This document shows positions 49,850 to 60,168 of a stretch of 64,000 bases of DNA, in pieces. This stretch comes from Bryum argenteum (taxonomy: Eukaryota > Streptophyta > Bryopsida > Bryales > Bryaceae). The stretch is taken from NCBI GenBank assembly GCA_037043015.1, contig CM073329.1, positions 5,782,648 through 5,846,647 on the forward strand, in the 5' to 3' direction. The translations under genes were made by a program, and so were the position numbers. The notes beneath the pieces are model-generated. The model did not search any database and was not told the origin of the DNA. It worked only from the letters and a program-made list of their open reading frames with translations. Position 1 is the first letter of the stretch. Each line of letters opens with the position of its first letter.

Positions 49850-51230
49850 CCTCACTCACTTGCTCAATAGTTTAGCAATAATATGAAGAGGTGTGGGATT
49901 AAATGCCCACGTTTTTGAAGGACATGGAAGTAAAATCTCAGAATCACCTTGAATTGACTCGGAATGAGTTGGAGAAGTAGTGCTATCAGTCAATCCTCTA
50001 TTGGTGTTACGATCAATCCTTGTGAATGGCAACCGTCTTGAATACTCCTTGAAAAGAAAGCATGGAGGTGGACTTGGGCGCCAAGAGGCCTTTCCACTTT
50101 TGTTTGAGTAGAAAGGTCCTTCAAACACGAATTTGGTACAAATCCGCTTTCTAATTATGCGTTTTTTCCCACATCTTGTTTCCGTTTGTAGTGTTGAAGT
50201 TTCCTCCGCACACCCATTTCAACATTCACAGTTATTTTCTAAGTGTTGAAAAGACCAATGCCCAAACGAAAGATACCAAAACCAAGGTTATGCTCAAATG
50301 TTGGCACCAAATGTACCAAAAAAGAGCAGAAGGAATCACATGCCAAGGTGTTTTTGAATCTTCACTTAAAGAAGAACCTGCTTCCTAATCGCTTCCATCC
50401 ACATGTAGTTGGCATTGCGGTCGAGGAACTCCTAGATCTCCACAAAGAACTAGATCCTAGGTATCGAAGTTAGGAGGTAACCCCGCTACCTCTCTAAGTT
50501 GGTGTAGTCTCGCTGGTGATGGGGCTACTGTCAGACATTCATACAATGTACAACACGTCGTTTGTAAAGTGTTATTGCGATAGAGGCGACAATAACCTGG
50601 AAGCCCAATTCCGCAATGCCATGGACTCGCTGGAAGTCCTTGTGTTGTAGTCAACCAGACTAAACAACTTATTTTTCTACAAATCCAATGATGCCATAAA
50701 CTGCTTCCATTGATGCACATAATACTCAAGCTCTACGAGTCTAGTCTCGAATCAGACATGTTTGTTCTCGTTCCGCAAATTGATTCAATAACCTCTTCTT
50801 GTTATATAGTCAAAGAAAAATGTTTGCTTCATAGCACCTTGACAATTCCAAACCCATTCTCTTAGATCAAAATTCAAGACCTTGATCCTCCTTGAGCCCT
50901 AAGTCCATAGAGTGTTTGAAGCTTGCACAAAACTTGGATAAAATTTAATGACTATTCTTGCATTTGACATACGCATTACACGTGCCTAAACAGATTCATG
51001 AGTTCATCTATAGGAATTGGAAGCGGAGCCAAAGACAAGCAAATGAGCTTATCAGAACCATGATCTTGTCCATAAGCGACGACAAGCCACTCATTCTCTA
51101 CAGACTTGTCCAAAAAGTTAAACGATTGTAGTGCTGACACTATTTCCAAGGAACCTTGCCAACTACCGGGCTCGATTGGTGTTGGTATGAATAGATTCAA
51201 TTTAGAACATGTCTCCCTTACTTGTGTAGA
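49850..51230 (-). pseudogene. possible degenerate coding region, family unknown
   Basis: On the minus strand several blocks read protein-like in interrupted frames. Examples are IPTPIEPGSWQGSLEIVSAL and ENEWLVVAYGQDHGSDKLIC with LSLAPLPIPIDELMN (51200-50990), ELEYYVHQWKQFMASLDL (about 50740-50685) and SMALRNWASRLLSPL. Stops separate them. The amino-acid texture suggests an old gene or transposon protein, but I do not recognise a family and codon decay is heavy. Confidence 0.3.
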
Positions 51231-52323
51231 TAGCTCTCGATTCTAGTGTTTAAAAGTCATCAACAAGGAATTTGGGAGAATTTTTGAATGTTTTAATGAC
51301 CAATTCTGATGTGTATGTGCTATAAAATTGTACTTTGATTTGAAGCAATTCAAAATTTATTGATATGAGATAATTTTCAAATCGTGATAAATTATACAAA
51401 ATAGTGAATGTGAAAGTTAAGGAGAGGCACATGGCACACCTTCTTGCTTTAAGTCAAACACCTTCTAACAACTAGAAGGGGGTATAGCACATGCCTCATC
51501 CAAAATCTAAACTTTGAGTACTTGTTAATTATGTAAAAAAGGTAAAATAAATATCTCACACACGTCAACCACGAGCAAAAATTGCAATTATTCTCAAATG
51601 AACTTGAATATGTGATTCAGATATTACTTTTTTTCAAGTTTTGTTTTTTTCACACGTAGAAAAGGTAGTAAGGCATAATCTTATCGTTTGGATTTTCAAT
51701 TGAATAATTTTTTACATGCCTTCTAATTGTTGAAATTGGACCTTTGTATTTGAATTTCAGCGTACCTCCACGTGAAAGGTCAGGCATGTTTACAAGTTTC
51801 ATAGGTCCTATGAAGGTATAAAATATAGACATATTCCTTACTCTCCTCCGAATAAGAATTTGAATTTTTTTTTTTCCAAAAATGGTTTTTTTGGCTCCCA
51901 AAACTTTACTTTGACATTCTACAACATCGATAAAAACTTTTTCCTCCTATTTTGAACGTTACGATCTCACAAAATGGTGAAGAATTTGAACTTAGGATTT
52001 GGTGTACATGTTCATGTACAAGTTAGGTACTAAATCTTACATTTACATATTTCAAAGCTTATTCGAACTCAAAAATTTACATCTTGCAAGAAAAGAGGGA
52101 CATTTTGAGGGTTTTTGGTTGTTTTGAGGTTGCACATCTTTAGGTGTTGAACCTGAATCTCTCATTTTGAGCATAGTTGGACCACGAAGGTGACAGAGGT
52201 GGCATGGTGAGGAGCTGGAGGCTGCTGGCATTTTGAGCTATTATACAAGCACTCGTGATTCTACACAGTTTAACCACTTGAAGCATACGAGGAATCCAGT
52301 CACTCCAGTTTCTTGTGCCAGTT
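51231..52323. other. AT-rich spacer
   Basis: No gene or repeat end recognised. Confidence 0.4.
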
Positions 52324-52695
52324 AATACAGAGGATGGGGCCGGCCGAAAAGCAGGCTGGATTCAACTGCAAAAGTTCGGGCCCAAGTTGGGGAGTTCGGG
52401 CCCAAGTTGGGGAGTTCGGGCCCAAGTTGGGGAGTTCGGGCCCAAGTTGGGGAGTTCGGGCCCAAGTTGGGGAGTTCGGGTCAAGGTTAACCTTGTCCCA
52501 ATTGCATCACTAAGGCCCAAACATTTTGGCGCCAAAACTGTGCCACATAGGATGCCACATAGGATAAAGTGAAGTTCCGGTCGGGCCCTAGTTTAAAACC
52601 CTTGGGCCCGATTTGAAAGAATTGAGCTATCCTATTGGTCAAAATTTGAAGAATTTGGGTCGGTCCTTAATCCGGCCCCAAGTGTAAAGTGGCCC
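52324..52695 (-). mobile_element. GGGCC-family MITE, copy 3, inverted, with internal minisatellite
   Basis: Minus-strand reading starts GGGCCACTTTACACTTGG next to TAA (plus 52696-52698), and follows copies 1 and 2 through the 'attcttcaaattt', 'ggcgccaaaa' and 'gggacaaggtt' blocks. Its other terminus has lost the last bases; a TTA remains at about 52322. A 20-bp segment has expanded to five tandem units at 52374-52473. Confidence 0.8.
52374..52473 (+). repeat. 20-bp minisatellite, five identical units
   Basis: Unit GTTCGGGCCCAAGTTGGGGA starts at 52374, 52394, 52414, 52434 and 52454, followed by a partial unit at 52474. Copies 1 and 2 of this MITE contain only one to two diverged units at this place, so the array arose after insertion. 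Confidence 0.95.
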
Positions 52696-53157
52696 TAAAA
52701 CGTTAAGACTAAAACGTTCCGGAGCAGATGAGCTGCTCGGACCAATTCAAAAACAACAAGCTGTAACCACAGCTGCGCATGGGCGCATGGGTTCGTGAAG
52801 GACCGTCTTCTCACACAAGTTATATCGGTCCCATTACTGCCTCCAAGCTTTCCAACGCCGTCAAAAGCTTGGCTCACTCTCGGAGGATGGCGTACGTAGT
52901 GAAGGTGTACAATGTGTTGAGGTTGGCGAGTTCGGCGCTTTGTGATAGGTGTTCATGTTAGAGCCGAGTGCAACGAGGACAAAAGTTGATGATGTGTATT
53001 CAAGATGGTGGCGACCTGCATGTTTACGGATGTGCAGAGAGCAATTAGGGTTTAAGGCCGCACCACTCTCCGGATTTGGAGGCTACTTCGACACCATTTT
53101 CTGTATTGGTGTTGACTTGGAACATGCTTACACTAAGCGAACTGATTTGCTATCTAC
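52696..53157. other. spacer
   Basis: Near-neutral base composition, no recognised feature. Short open frames only. Confidence 0.35.
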
Positions 53158-53160
53158 TTA

Positions 53161-53561
53161 GAGCATGACCAACCCTCTACGGCAGGCCGGCCCGCAAGGC
53201 CGTCCCAAAATGTGAAAGGCGCCGCTTGTCCGGGGTTACGAAGCCCAGTCCAACACGGAGGACAGGGCCCGCTCACGAATCACCCACCAATCACACCACC
53301 TCACATTCCGCTTTTCATAGCTTTCTTTAAAAATCATTTTGTGCCAATGAAATTTCTGCCACGTGGCTCTCACTCATTAGTTAAAGGGGACAATAAAAGT
53401 TGAGTGAAGGCACTGACGGGATAACTTGGAGTTTTGGTGGGCTAGAATTTAGGGTACTGCAACCCTCTTGATCGGGTTGCAGGGATAGTGTGTGGGCTGG
53501 GGCTCCTGGCACTCCATATCCGGCTCCATGCTCCGGCCTGCAGTGCAGGCTGGTCATGCTC
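53161..53561. mobile_element. 401-bp GAGCATGACC MITE with TTA duplication
   Basis: TTA|GAGCATGACCAACCC ... GGCTGGTCATGCTC|TTA. The TTA repeats at 53158-53160 and 53562-53564 form the target duplication and the ends are 14-15-bp inverted repeats, so PIF/Harbinger-like. The right half carries the 'gatcgggttgcagggatagt' text found inverted in 1600-2335. Confidence 0.85.
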
Positions 53562-55054
53562 TTACCTTTTAGAGATGTATATGGGCATACTCTCTTTAAG
53601 AACTCTACTTCTGGCATTGTGCAAACCTTAGATTGAAAATTTAACTTTGCACATTACATTTTGAGGGGTTCATGTCACTTACAATCTTTATATTTTAATT
53701 AGTGTAATTTTCCTTTTGAATTGATAATCAATGTAGAAAATCAAGTAAGATAGGGTAATATGAATAATATAACGCTTTAAGAAGATGTTTTGTGTAATAG
53801 TGATTTTTGTGTTTAGGTGATATTTTTTGAAAGTGCCATGAAGCACATGGCACACCCTCTTAGCAGTTATTTAATCTTTGCTCATAATTATACTAAAAGG
53901 TGGTGTGTGAATTTTTTGTGCTGGTGAGGCACATTGTCTTAAATGCTTATAGGGTGTGAAATCTAAAAGGTGTGTAAAATGTATTTAAATTGGAATGTGT
54001 GTTAAAATTGGAATGTGTGTTAAAATTGGAATGTGTGTTAAAATTGGAATGTGTGTTAAAATCGCTCATAGATAATTAGGCGGTGAGTACTTGGTCTTAC
54101 TTAGCATTTGTGATGTAGGTTGCATTAACATGCAAAATGTTTTGTTGACATTTTGAATGTTTGTTTTGCATATGCATAAAAATACAAAGAGAAGTATGAG
54201 CTCATATTAAACAAAGGATGAAGGAGGAAAAGATAACAAAAGGGAATACCTCCAATTTACATTTAGAGTGAGGAGCCAATACACGCACTATCAAGTGACT
54301 TGCAATTTGACATTTTCTAACAGAGGCATAAAATATATGCTATGCCTCAAATATATTCTATGCCTACAATGTTGATAATAAGACCTAAAAAGGATTAACA
54401 CAAATGAGATTTATCTCAACATGTTGAGAACCAACAATTTATAACAAGGAAATTCTAGCCTGTTCATACGTAGTGGTTAAGTTTACTATTTGGCATGCAT
54501 AATTTACTATAAATCTTAAGTATTTTTATTGTTTAATATACTTAAATCTACAACTATATTAAAGTGAAATTCATTAGTCTTGTTTCATAATTACACATAA
54601 CATCTAACAAAAATAATTGTAATTTATACTTACACATAAGTCATTTTGTATAATCATCAGATTAATTTTTATAAAAGACCATAACTATCATTGAGATGAA
54701 TCTACCTATTTGAACTTCTATTTTTTTTTTAATATCAAGGCACTTCAAATATGATCAATTTTCACTGAAATTTATGAATTCTTTAAAATTTGTTCATGTG
54801 CACTTTTACATATTGAATTGCACTTTTAGCAAAACCTTTGTTTTTGGTGGCTCAAAGAACTGCAGCCTGCCTTGAACATCCAGAATTCTTCTTCAATAAT
54901 CCCATTGACTGATTCAAAGAAAAAATAAGCAAAAATAATCCAATGGTTGGGTCAACATAGTACTAAGTTTGTAAGGCTTGTATGTTTTGAAAGTTTTGGA
55001 AAATCAGCGCTTTAATCTTTATAGAGTACATGAGGTAAATATGTTATCTCACAC
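53562..55054. other. AT-rich spacer with an 18-bp tandem repeat
   Basis: At 53984-54062 the unit TTAAAATTGGAATGTGTG occurs about four times in tandem (the first unit lacks one A). No gene recognised; the remaining sequence is very AT-rich. Confidence 0.5.
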
Positions 55055-55615
55055 TAGCAATGTACCTGTCGTCCTGACGTGAAAGCTCTTTATATGGTAC
55101 TTTTATAAAATTATCCCGTGTATACCATATCCTCATATTATGTTTAAATTTTTAAATTTATGTCCGAGTTTTGTTTCATTTTTTACATAATCCAAAAAAC
55201 ATAAAAGAAGGTAGGTAGGTAGGTAGGTAGGTTGGTAAGTTTTTAGGTTGGTAGGTTGGTACGTTGGTGGGTAGGAAGGATCGCCGTACAATATTTTATT
55301 ATATACTAGCAAGGTCCCCGTCATCTCGACGGAGGAGCTAAAAAGTATCCCGTGTCTATCATTTTCTCAAACAATATTATGTTTATTAATTTTATGTGTG
55401 CCCGTGTTTTTTTTTTTTTTTTTTCCCTTAAAATAGGTTTTTTTAAGAACTTGTTTTGTTTGTTTTTTTAAAAAAGAAAAAAATATATACATAATCCAAA
55501 AAGCATAAAAGGTAGGTAGGTTTGTACATAGGTGGGTAGGTACGTAGGTGGGTAGGTACATAGGTGGGTAGGTACGTAGGTGGGTAGGAGGGATCGCTGT
55601 ACAATATTATGTTAT
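55055..55615. repeat. two tandem copies of an unclassified repeat with GGTA microsatellites
   Basis: Copy 1 (about 55055-55300) and copy 2 (about 55306-55615) share, in order: 'actagcaa.gt.c..gtc', 'tatcccgtgt', 'tattatgttta', 'acataatccaaaaa.cataaaa', a GGTAGGTAGG/GTGGGTAGGT array, and 'ggatcgc.gtacaatatt'. Near the start of copy 2 a CCGTC...GACGG hairpin is seen. A Helitron relation is possible but unproven. Confidence 0.55.
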
Positions 55616-56613
55616 AGAAGTAGATATAGATTAATATCACGAATTTTCAACTTCAAAGAAGGCCGTTGAGTTTTTTTCTTGGTTGTGTACATGAAGTGTT
55701 TTCTTCTAAAGATGTTGGTTTGTGTTAAATAATAGAGTTAGTGCAAAATGAGTCAAAGCTCTCTCTTGTTGACCTAAATTGGGACATTGGTTTGACTCAA
55801 TAAGGATCTAGAGAAATATTAAATAGGAAAACTTGAGACCAAGAGTAGTGTAGAAGGTAAGCATCATGGGAATAGAGAATGGAAAAGGTGAGGCTAAAGA
55901 AAGTACAAAAGATTTAAAGTGCGTGGGAAGGGAAGTACAAGGACAAATAGGGAGTATGAAAGAAAAATTGAAGATGAAGCAACTATGGAAAGTAAACTTT
56001 GGCGTAGGGAAGAGAAGTAGGAAACATGGAGACAAAGAGAATTGTGCAAGAGGAATTTGCAGTCAATGAACAATTTTTTTAATAATATAGAATATTTATA
56101 TGAACATTCTTGTTATTGGGTTTTTGCCGATAAAAATTTTGAATAATTATTTTCTTAAAAAATATTTAAAAAGTCAAAACATGCCATGGTACCTTAGGAA
56201 AAAAATAAAGCTATCAATCAATGGTGAATTATTAAGGTTTGATTTAATTTTAATTGTCTTCGGGTAGAGAAATACAGTAGAAAATTATAAGAAAAGTTTT
56301 ATATAGTTATTTAGAATTAAAAATTATATATTGCAGTTTTGGGTAGACTTAACCTTGCCCTTACTATATTTTTGAATATTAGGAGTAAATTTGTTCTCAA
56401 GTATAAGGAATTTGAAATGCAAATGGTCTTGTTAGAAAGGTATGAGAGTACTCTACAATTTGCGAAAAATTTAAACTTCAAAGCCAAAAATCAAGTAGCT
56501 GGGGAGCTCAATTGAAGGCAAAACGATATGTTTAGGGTTCCTTGAGACTATAGGGGTTAATACAATGACGTACAGTACACATTTCAACTACTTGTTTTGC
56601 ACTTTCTTGGTTA
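55616..56613. other. AT-rich spacer
   Basis: No gene recognised. A GGGGTTAA motif at about 56550 may be a further terminus of the TTAA families. Confidence 0.35.
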
Positions 56614-57054
56614 TTAACCCCTAAACGCCTAAGGGGGGGGGGGGGTAAAGCTCCTAACAGTTGGTAATAATGCTGATTTTTTCAAAACTGCGTAGAAAAA
56701 AATAAAAGATGAAAATGGAAAATCCAACCGTAGGATCTTCTTTGGAGCATGGCAATTAGTATGACCGCCAAGTTGCATGCCATTTGGAGCTATGGATTTC
56801 AAGATCCATGCAAAAAAGGGGTGAAGATCACATCACCAAAACTTTCATGAAAAATCTCTTTCGCCCACTCTCACAAATTGAGGATCAAGGTTTTTACTAT
56901 TTATCCAAGGAGGGAGTAGAGTAGACCCACCGAGGAGTTGAGCAAAAAAAACGGCGGATGAAAAATCAATGGGATGAAAGCGGGGTTGTGCACCAAAGAC
57001 GGAGCCTCACATCCAAAATGTCGAAAAACGACACTATGGGCGCTTAAGGGTTAA
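56614..57054 (-). mobile_element. 441-bp TTAA-bounded element
   Basis: Left TTAACCCCTAAACGCC, right GGGCGCTTAAGGGTTAA. Near the right end is ATGTCGAAAAACGACACT, the hairpin seen at the left end of the modular repeats, so this copy is inverted relative to them. Its final TTAA (57051-57054) is shared with the next element. G-run at 56633-56644. Confidence 0.6.
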
Positions 57055-57921
57055 CTCCTAAAGGACCACGACCATTGATTTGGCTTTTTGCTTTTCGGGC
57101 AAACTAGATGAAGGGGTTGGAATTGTTATTTTCCCTTAAGAATTTTACAAGTTGTTCCCTATATCAGTCCTTGAGCGGGGACCAATATCAAACTTTTTAT
57201 TTTTTATTTTTTATTTTTTAAAAAAACTTTTTTCAAATTTCAAAATTCAAATTCCAGAAATCAAATTTCAAATTTCAAATTTGTACTCAAATTTCCAATT
57301 CTACAAGAGCACCTTTCAAAAACTACAAGAGCTAGTTCCAAAGTTTTCTATATTATTCCATTTCTTTCTTTCAAAATTTGTAAAAAATTTGATTTCTGAT
57401 ATTTTTGGATGTTTTCTTCCTAAAATTCAGAAAATCATGAAGGTACCTATTCACCGTTCATTTTTTCGCCAAACCAAATACATTGAATGTGATGCATGTT
57501 TTGCCAAATCCTAAGTTCTTTACCTTCTTTCGGGTCAATAATTTATACATGAAGGTTCAAAAAATCAAATTTATGAATGTCTTAATTTGTTTTATGGGCA
57601 TACTCAACTTAGTTAGCTACGTGCTAAGAAATATGAGAGAGATGTTTGATATAACAATTATCAACTTCCGTTTTTCACAAAGTAGACTATGTCTGCTAAG
57701 AAAAAAAGTTTGCATCAACTTTGGATGTTATGATCTTACAAAATAATGGCAAAAATCCACGGTTGAAATTTCAACTACTACCTCTGATGGCAATTCTCTT
57801 GAAGATCATACCGTTGAAAAGTTTCCATAAATGTGTATAACCGTTTCTCATACCCCAAATTTCACAAACCATATTTTTGAAGTTTGAAGCTTCCAAAATA
57901 CCTTGGTCATTTAGGGGTTAA
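57051..57921. mobile_element. 871-bp TTAA-bounded element adjoining the previous one
   Basis: Left TTAACTCCTAAAGGACCACG, right CCTTGGTCATTTAGGGGTTAA. The interior resembles the 40191-41237 element in inverted order ('ggcaaactagatgaaggggt', 'atgaaggtacctattcacc'). Non-coding. Confidence 0.6.
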
Positions 57922-57947
57922 CCTACCTTCATAAGTTTGTGCAAAGG

Positions 57948-57986
<39 letters not shown>
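57948..57986 (+). repeat. 39-bp poly(A) tract
   Basis: Uninterrupted A-run between the TTAA element and the SINE. Its orientation does not fit the minus-strand SINE's own tail. Confidence 0.9.
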
Positions 57987-57988
<2 letters not shown>

Positions 57989-58021
57989 CACAACTAGGTA
58001 AATTAGTGCACATAGATAGAA

Positions 58022-58362
58022 ACTCCGGTCCCTTTCTAAGGGGCCGGCGTGAATGAAGTGTCCGTTCGTAATGCTAATATCCCGATGGCCACCGGACAAG
58101 GGGAAATTGGAACAATACTACTTCCCCCTCTCGAGGGTGGACACTATTACTACACTAGTTTCTAGCCTAGTTACTAATGCCTTGAAGATACTTGACATAG
58201 TATCCCCCCAAAAGGATTTGAGGTACCCATACAACAAGGTCCAAAGACCCCTCACAATAGTTGGGTGGACTATAGTGGTGAGCGCCACGCTGGGATGGGG
58301 AATAGAACCCACGACCTCCTCATTGGGGGCCTAAGCCCTAACCACCAAGCCAAGGCTTGTGG
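58022..58362 (-). mobile_element. tRNA-derived SINE
   Basis: The minus strand begins with a tRNA-like head. It has the A-box-like TGGCTTGGTGG (58342-58352) and, 32 bp on, GAGGTCGTGGGTTCTATTCC, which contains the B-box-like GGTTCTATTCC (58299-58309; one change from GGTTCRANNCC). Spacing is as in tRNA genes. About 250 bp of unrelated body follows, ending in ACGAACGGACACTTCATTCA. The tail recurs alone at 36955-37056, 8183-8230 and 26580-26630. The head is mutated and the element encodes no protein. It would be transcribed by RNA polymerase III. Confidence 0.72.
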
Positions 58363-58474
58363 TGCCTTAAATTAGTGCACATAATCAAGCCGATTCAAAA
58401 ACATCCATTATTTCATATCTACTCTCACATCTCTTTCAAACTATTGAAAATAATAGATGAATTATAGTTACAAT

Positions 58475-58750
58475 TTCTAGAGCCATAGGTGTCGGTGGCT
58501 TGCACCTAATACATTCTCACATCCCTTTCAAAATCTTGAAGCTCACGCTCTTAAAAATATCACTTAGAAGTTCTAGAGCCATGGATGTCGGTGGCATAGT
58601 AAGAAATTGAAGTATGTGCACCTAATACATTCCTCAAATGCCTTTGAAAGATCATGCTCTTTGAAATAATATATGAATATCAGTAAGAAGTTCTAGAGCC
58701 ATGGAAATCAGTACGAAGGAATTGAAACATGTGCACCTAATTCATGATTG
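58475..58750 (+). repeat. three diverged tandem units of approximately 96-120 bp
   Basis: TTCTAGAGCCAT starts units at 58475, 58571 and 58691. Each continues with 'gtgcaccta.t.cat' and the first two with 'ctttcaaaa' or 'ctttgaaag'. Function unknown. Confidence 0.6.
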
Positions 58751-60100
58751 AGTAGGTAAAAGAATTACAATGAACCTTCAACTACTCTGAAATCAAAAAA
58801 TCAAACTGCAGCACGAGATGATTTTTCACTCCAGACTAATCTGCATCCCCTGAGCAGCTTCCAAGTGTAATAATCGGCCCCATACTTTCTCATGCACTGC
58901 ATGTTTCATAAAGAGAACCCCACTGAGCACTACTGCATAAAAAAATGAATAGAAAAATGTGTTGTACTTCGCTGCAAAACTTCTGAAGTACATGAACCTT
59001 GGCAAAGCACTGGTGACAGTTGACCTTTCAGCACATCGAATGGCCAAATCAGGCAAAAAACCCTGGGACTGAGCATCAATCAATGAACACGAAAACTGAC
59101 ACATTCGGACGGAGAGAATGATGTCATGAATCATCAACAACAACAATGATCGATGACTGTGGAAATGAAGTGAAGTGGTGCGAGATTTGCTCCCGCAATG
59201 TGAACCCCTTCAATTTCTTTAGAAAAGTGGGATATGCTATTGTTAGTAATCTAAGTAAACTCTTTAGAGGGGTGGGGTATCGGAGTGGTCCATGTGTCCA
59301 ACCACGATCTGCATTGCCCGAAAGATCATTCGGTATCGACCAGGCGGGCGGGCGCTCCGATCTAAAAAGGCTTTCTGACTGCAGTAAGTCGAGATCCCTG
59401 TCAACCCACATGGCGCGCACATGGCGTGCCGCGTCGGGTTACTTCCACAGAGAACTGAACCCTCCGACGAAGCTTCACATCGTAGAACGTCGAAGCTGCA
59501 ACATAAGCCAATTCATTGAATGCGGGTCGGAACACGATTTCGTTCACCTAAACTGAACGCACATTCCCAATGCTGTCATTGATTTGCTTCTAGAGAGTTT
59601 AGTACGTTTGAAAGGGACTCGTGACGTCCATCGCTAGCGTCCAAACGAGAGCTTTGGTGGGGGATAGTGGTGCTTTTGTGGCAGTTGGTCACTGGATGCC
59701 ATGCATGTGTTACTGTAGAGAATCGATCCTTTTGTGGGAACAGCTCAACAAGCAGCTGCTCTTGATCCAAGGTACAGCAGCAGCAGCTTTCGGTCCAGGA
59801 CGGAGTATGGGACGAAGCTGATTCTGACGCCACGGCGACAGCGAGTGTTAAAGATAGAGTTTCAGATGTGACCTACCCCCGTTTCAGCCTCGCGTCTTTC
59901 TCGGGTGGAAAGATGGCGGGTGGTACGGTGCGTGTACTTCAGTGAAAACCGGCGCTAGTTCCTCCCCAAAGCGTACCGTTCCCCTCGGATATACCCCTGC
60001 TTGTGGTGTAATTGCTGGGAATGGTCAACTCTTGCATATGAACTACTACTACAGTGACTGGGTGGAGCGAGAAATCAGTTGTTGTAGTTTCTAGAACCGT
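58751..60100. other. spacer upstream of MYB gene 2
   Basis: Base composition becomes balanced from about 59100. Two divergent frames of 106 and 136 codons meet near 59146 (minus 58826-59146; plus 59146-59556, with CEICSRNVNPFNFF). Neither shows a recognised domain. The last few hundred bases are likely MYB2 promoter. Confidence 0.3.
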
Positions 60101-60145
60101 AGAGAGAGATTGAGAGAGAGAGAGACAGACAGACTGAGAGAGAAC
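60101..60145 (+). repeat. GA-rich tract in the MYB2 5' leader
   Basis: GAGAGA runs mixed with GACAGACAGACT, 24 bp before the start codon at 60169. Plant 5' UTRs often carry such GA/CT tracts. The corresponding region of MYB1 lacks it. Confidence 0.6.
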
Positions 60146-60168
60146 AAGGGTTTTGGTTGTGAGTAAAG

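Noticed and set aside
57948..57986. Poly(A) as tail of the neighbouring SINE
   Set aside because: The SINE lies on the minus strand, so its tail would appear as T on the plus strand.
58270..58365. A functional tRNA gene
   Set aside because: The A and B boxes are imperfect, the acceptor stem cannot be formed, and the sequence continues into a dispersed repeat body; a SINE head explains it better.
58826..59146. 106-codon minus-strand frame with a hydrophobic stretch (FFYSFFYAVVLSGVLF)
   Set aside because: No supporting promoter, splice sites or family; a single chance hydrophobic run in T-rich DNA.
59146..59556. 136-codon frame with CEICSRNVNPFNFF
   Set aside because: CxxC alone is not enough; no further metal ligands, no start context, no homologue recognised. 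Left as spacer.
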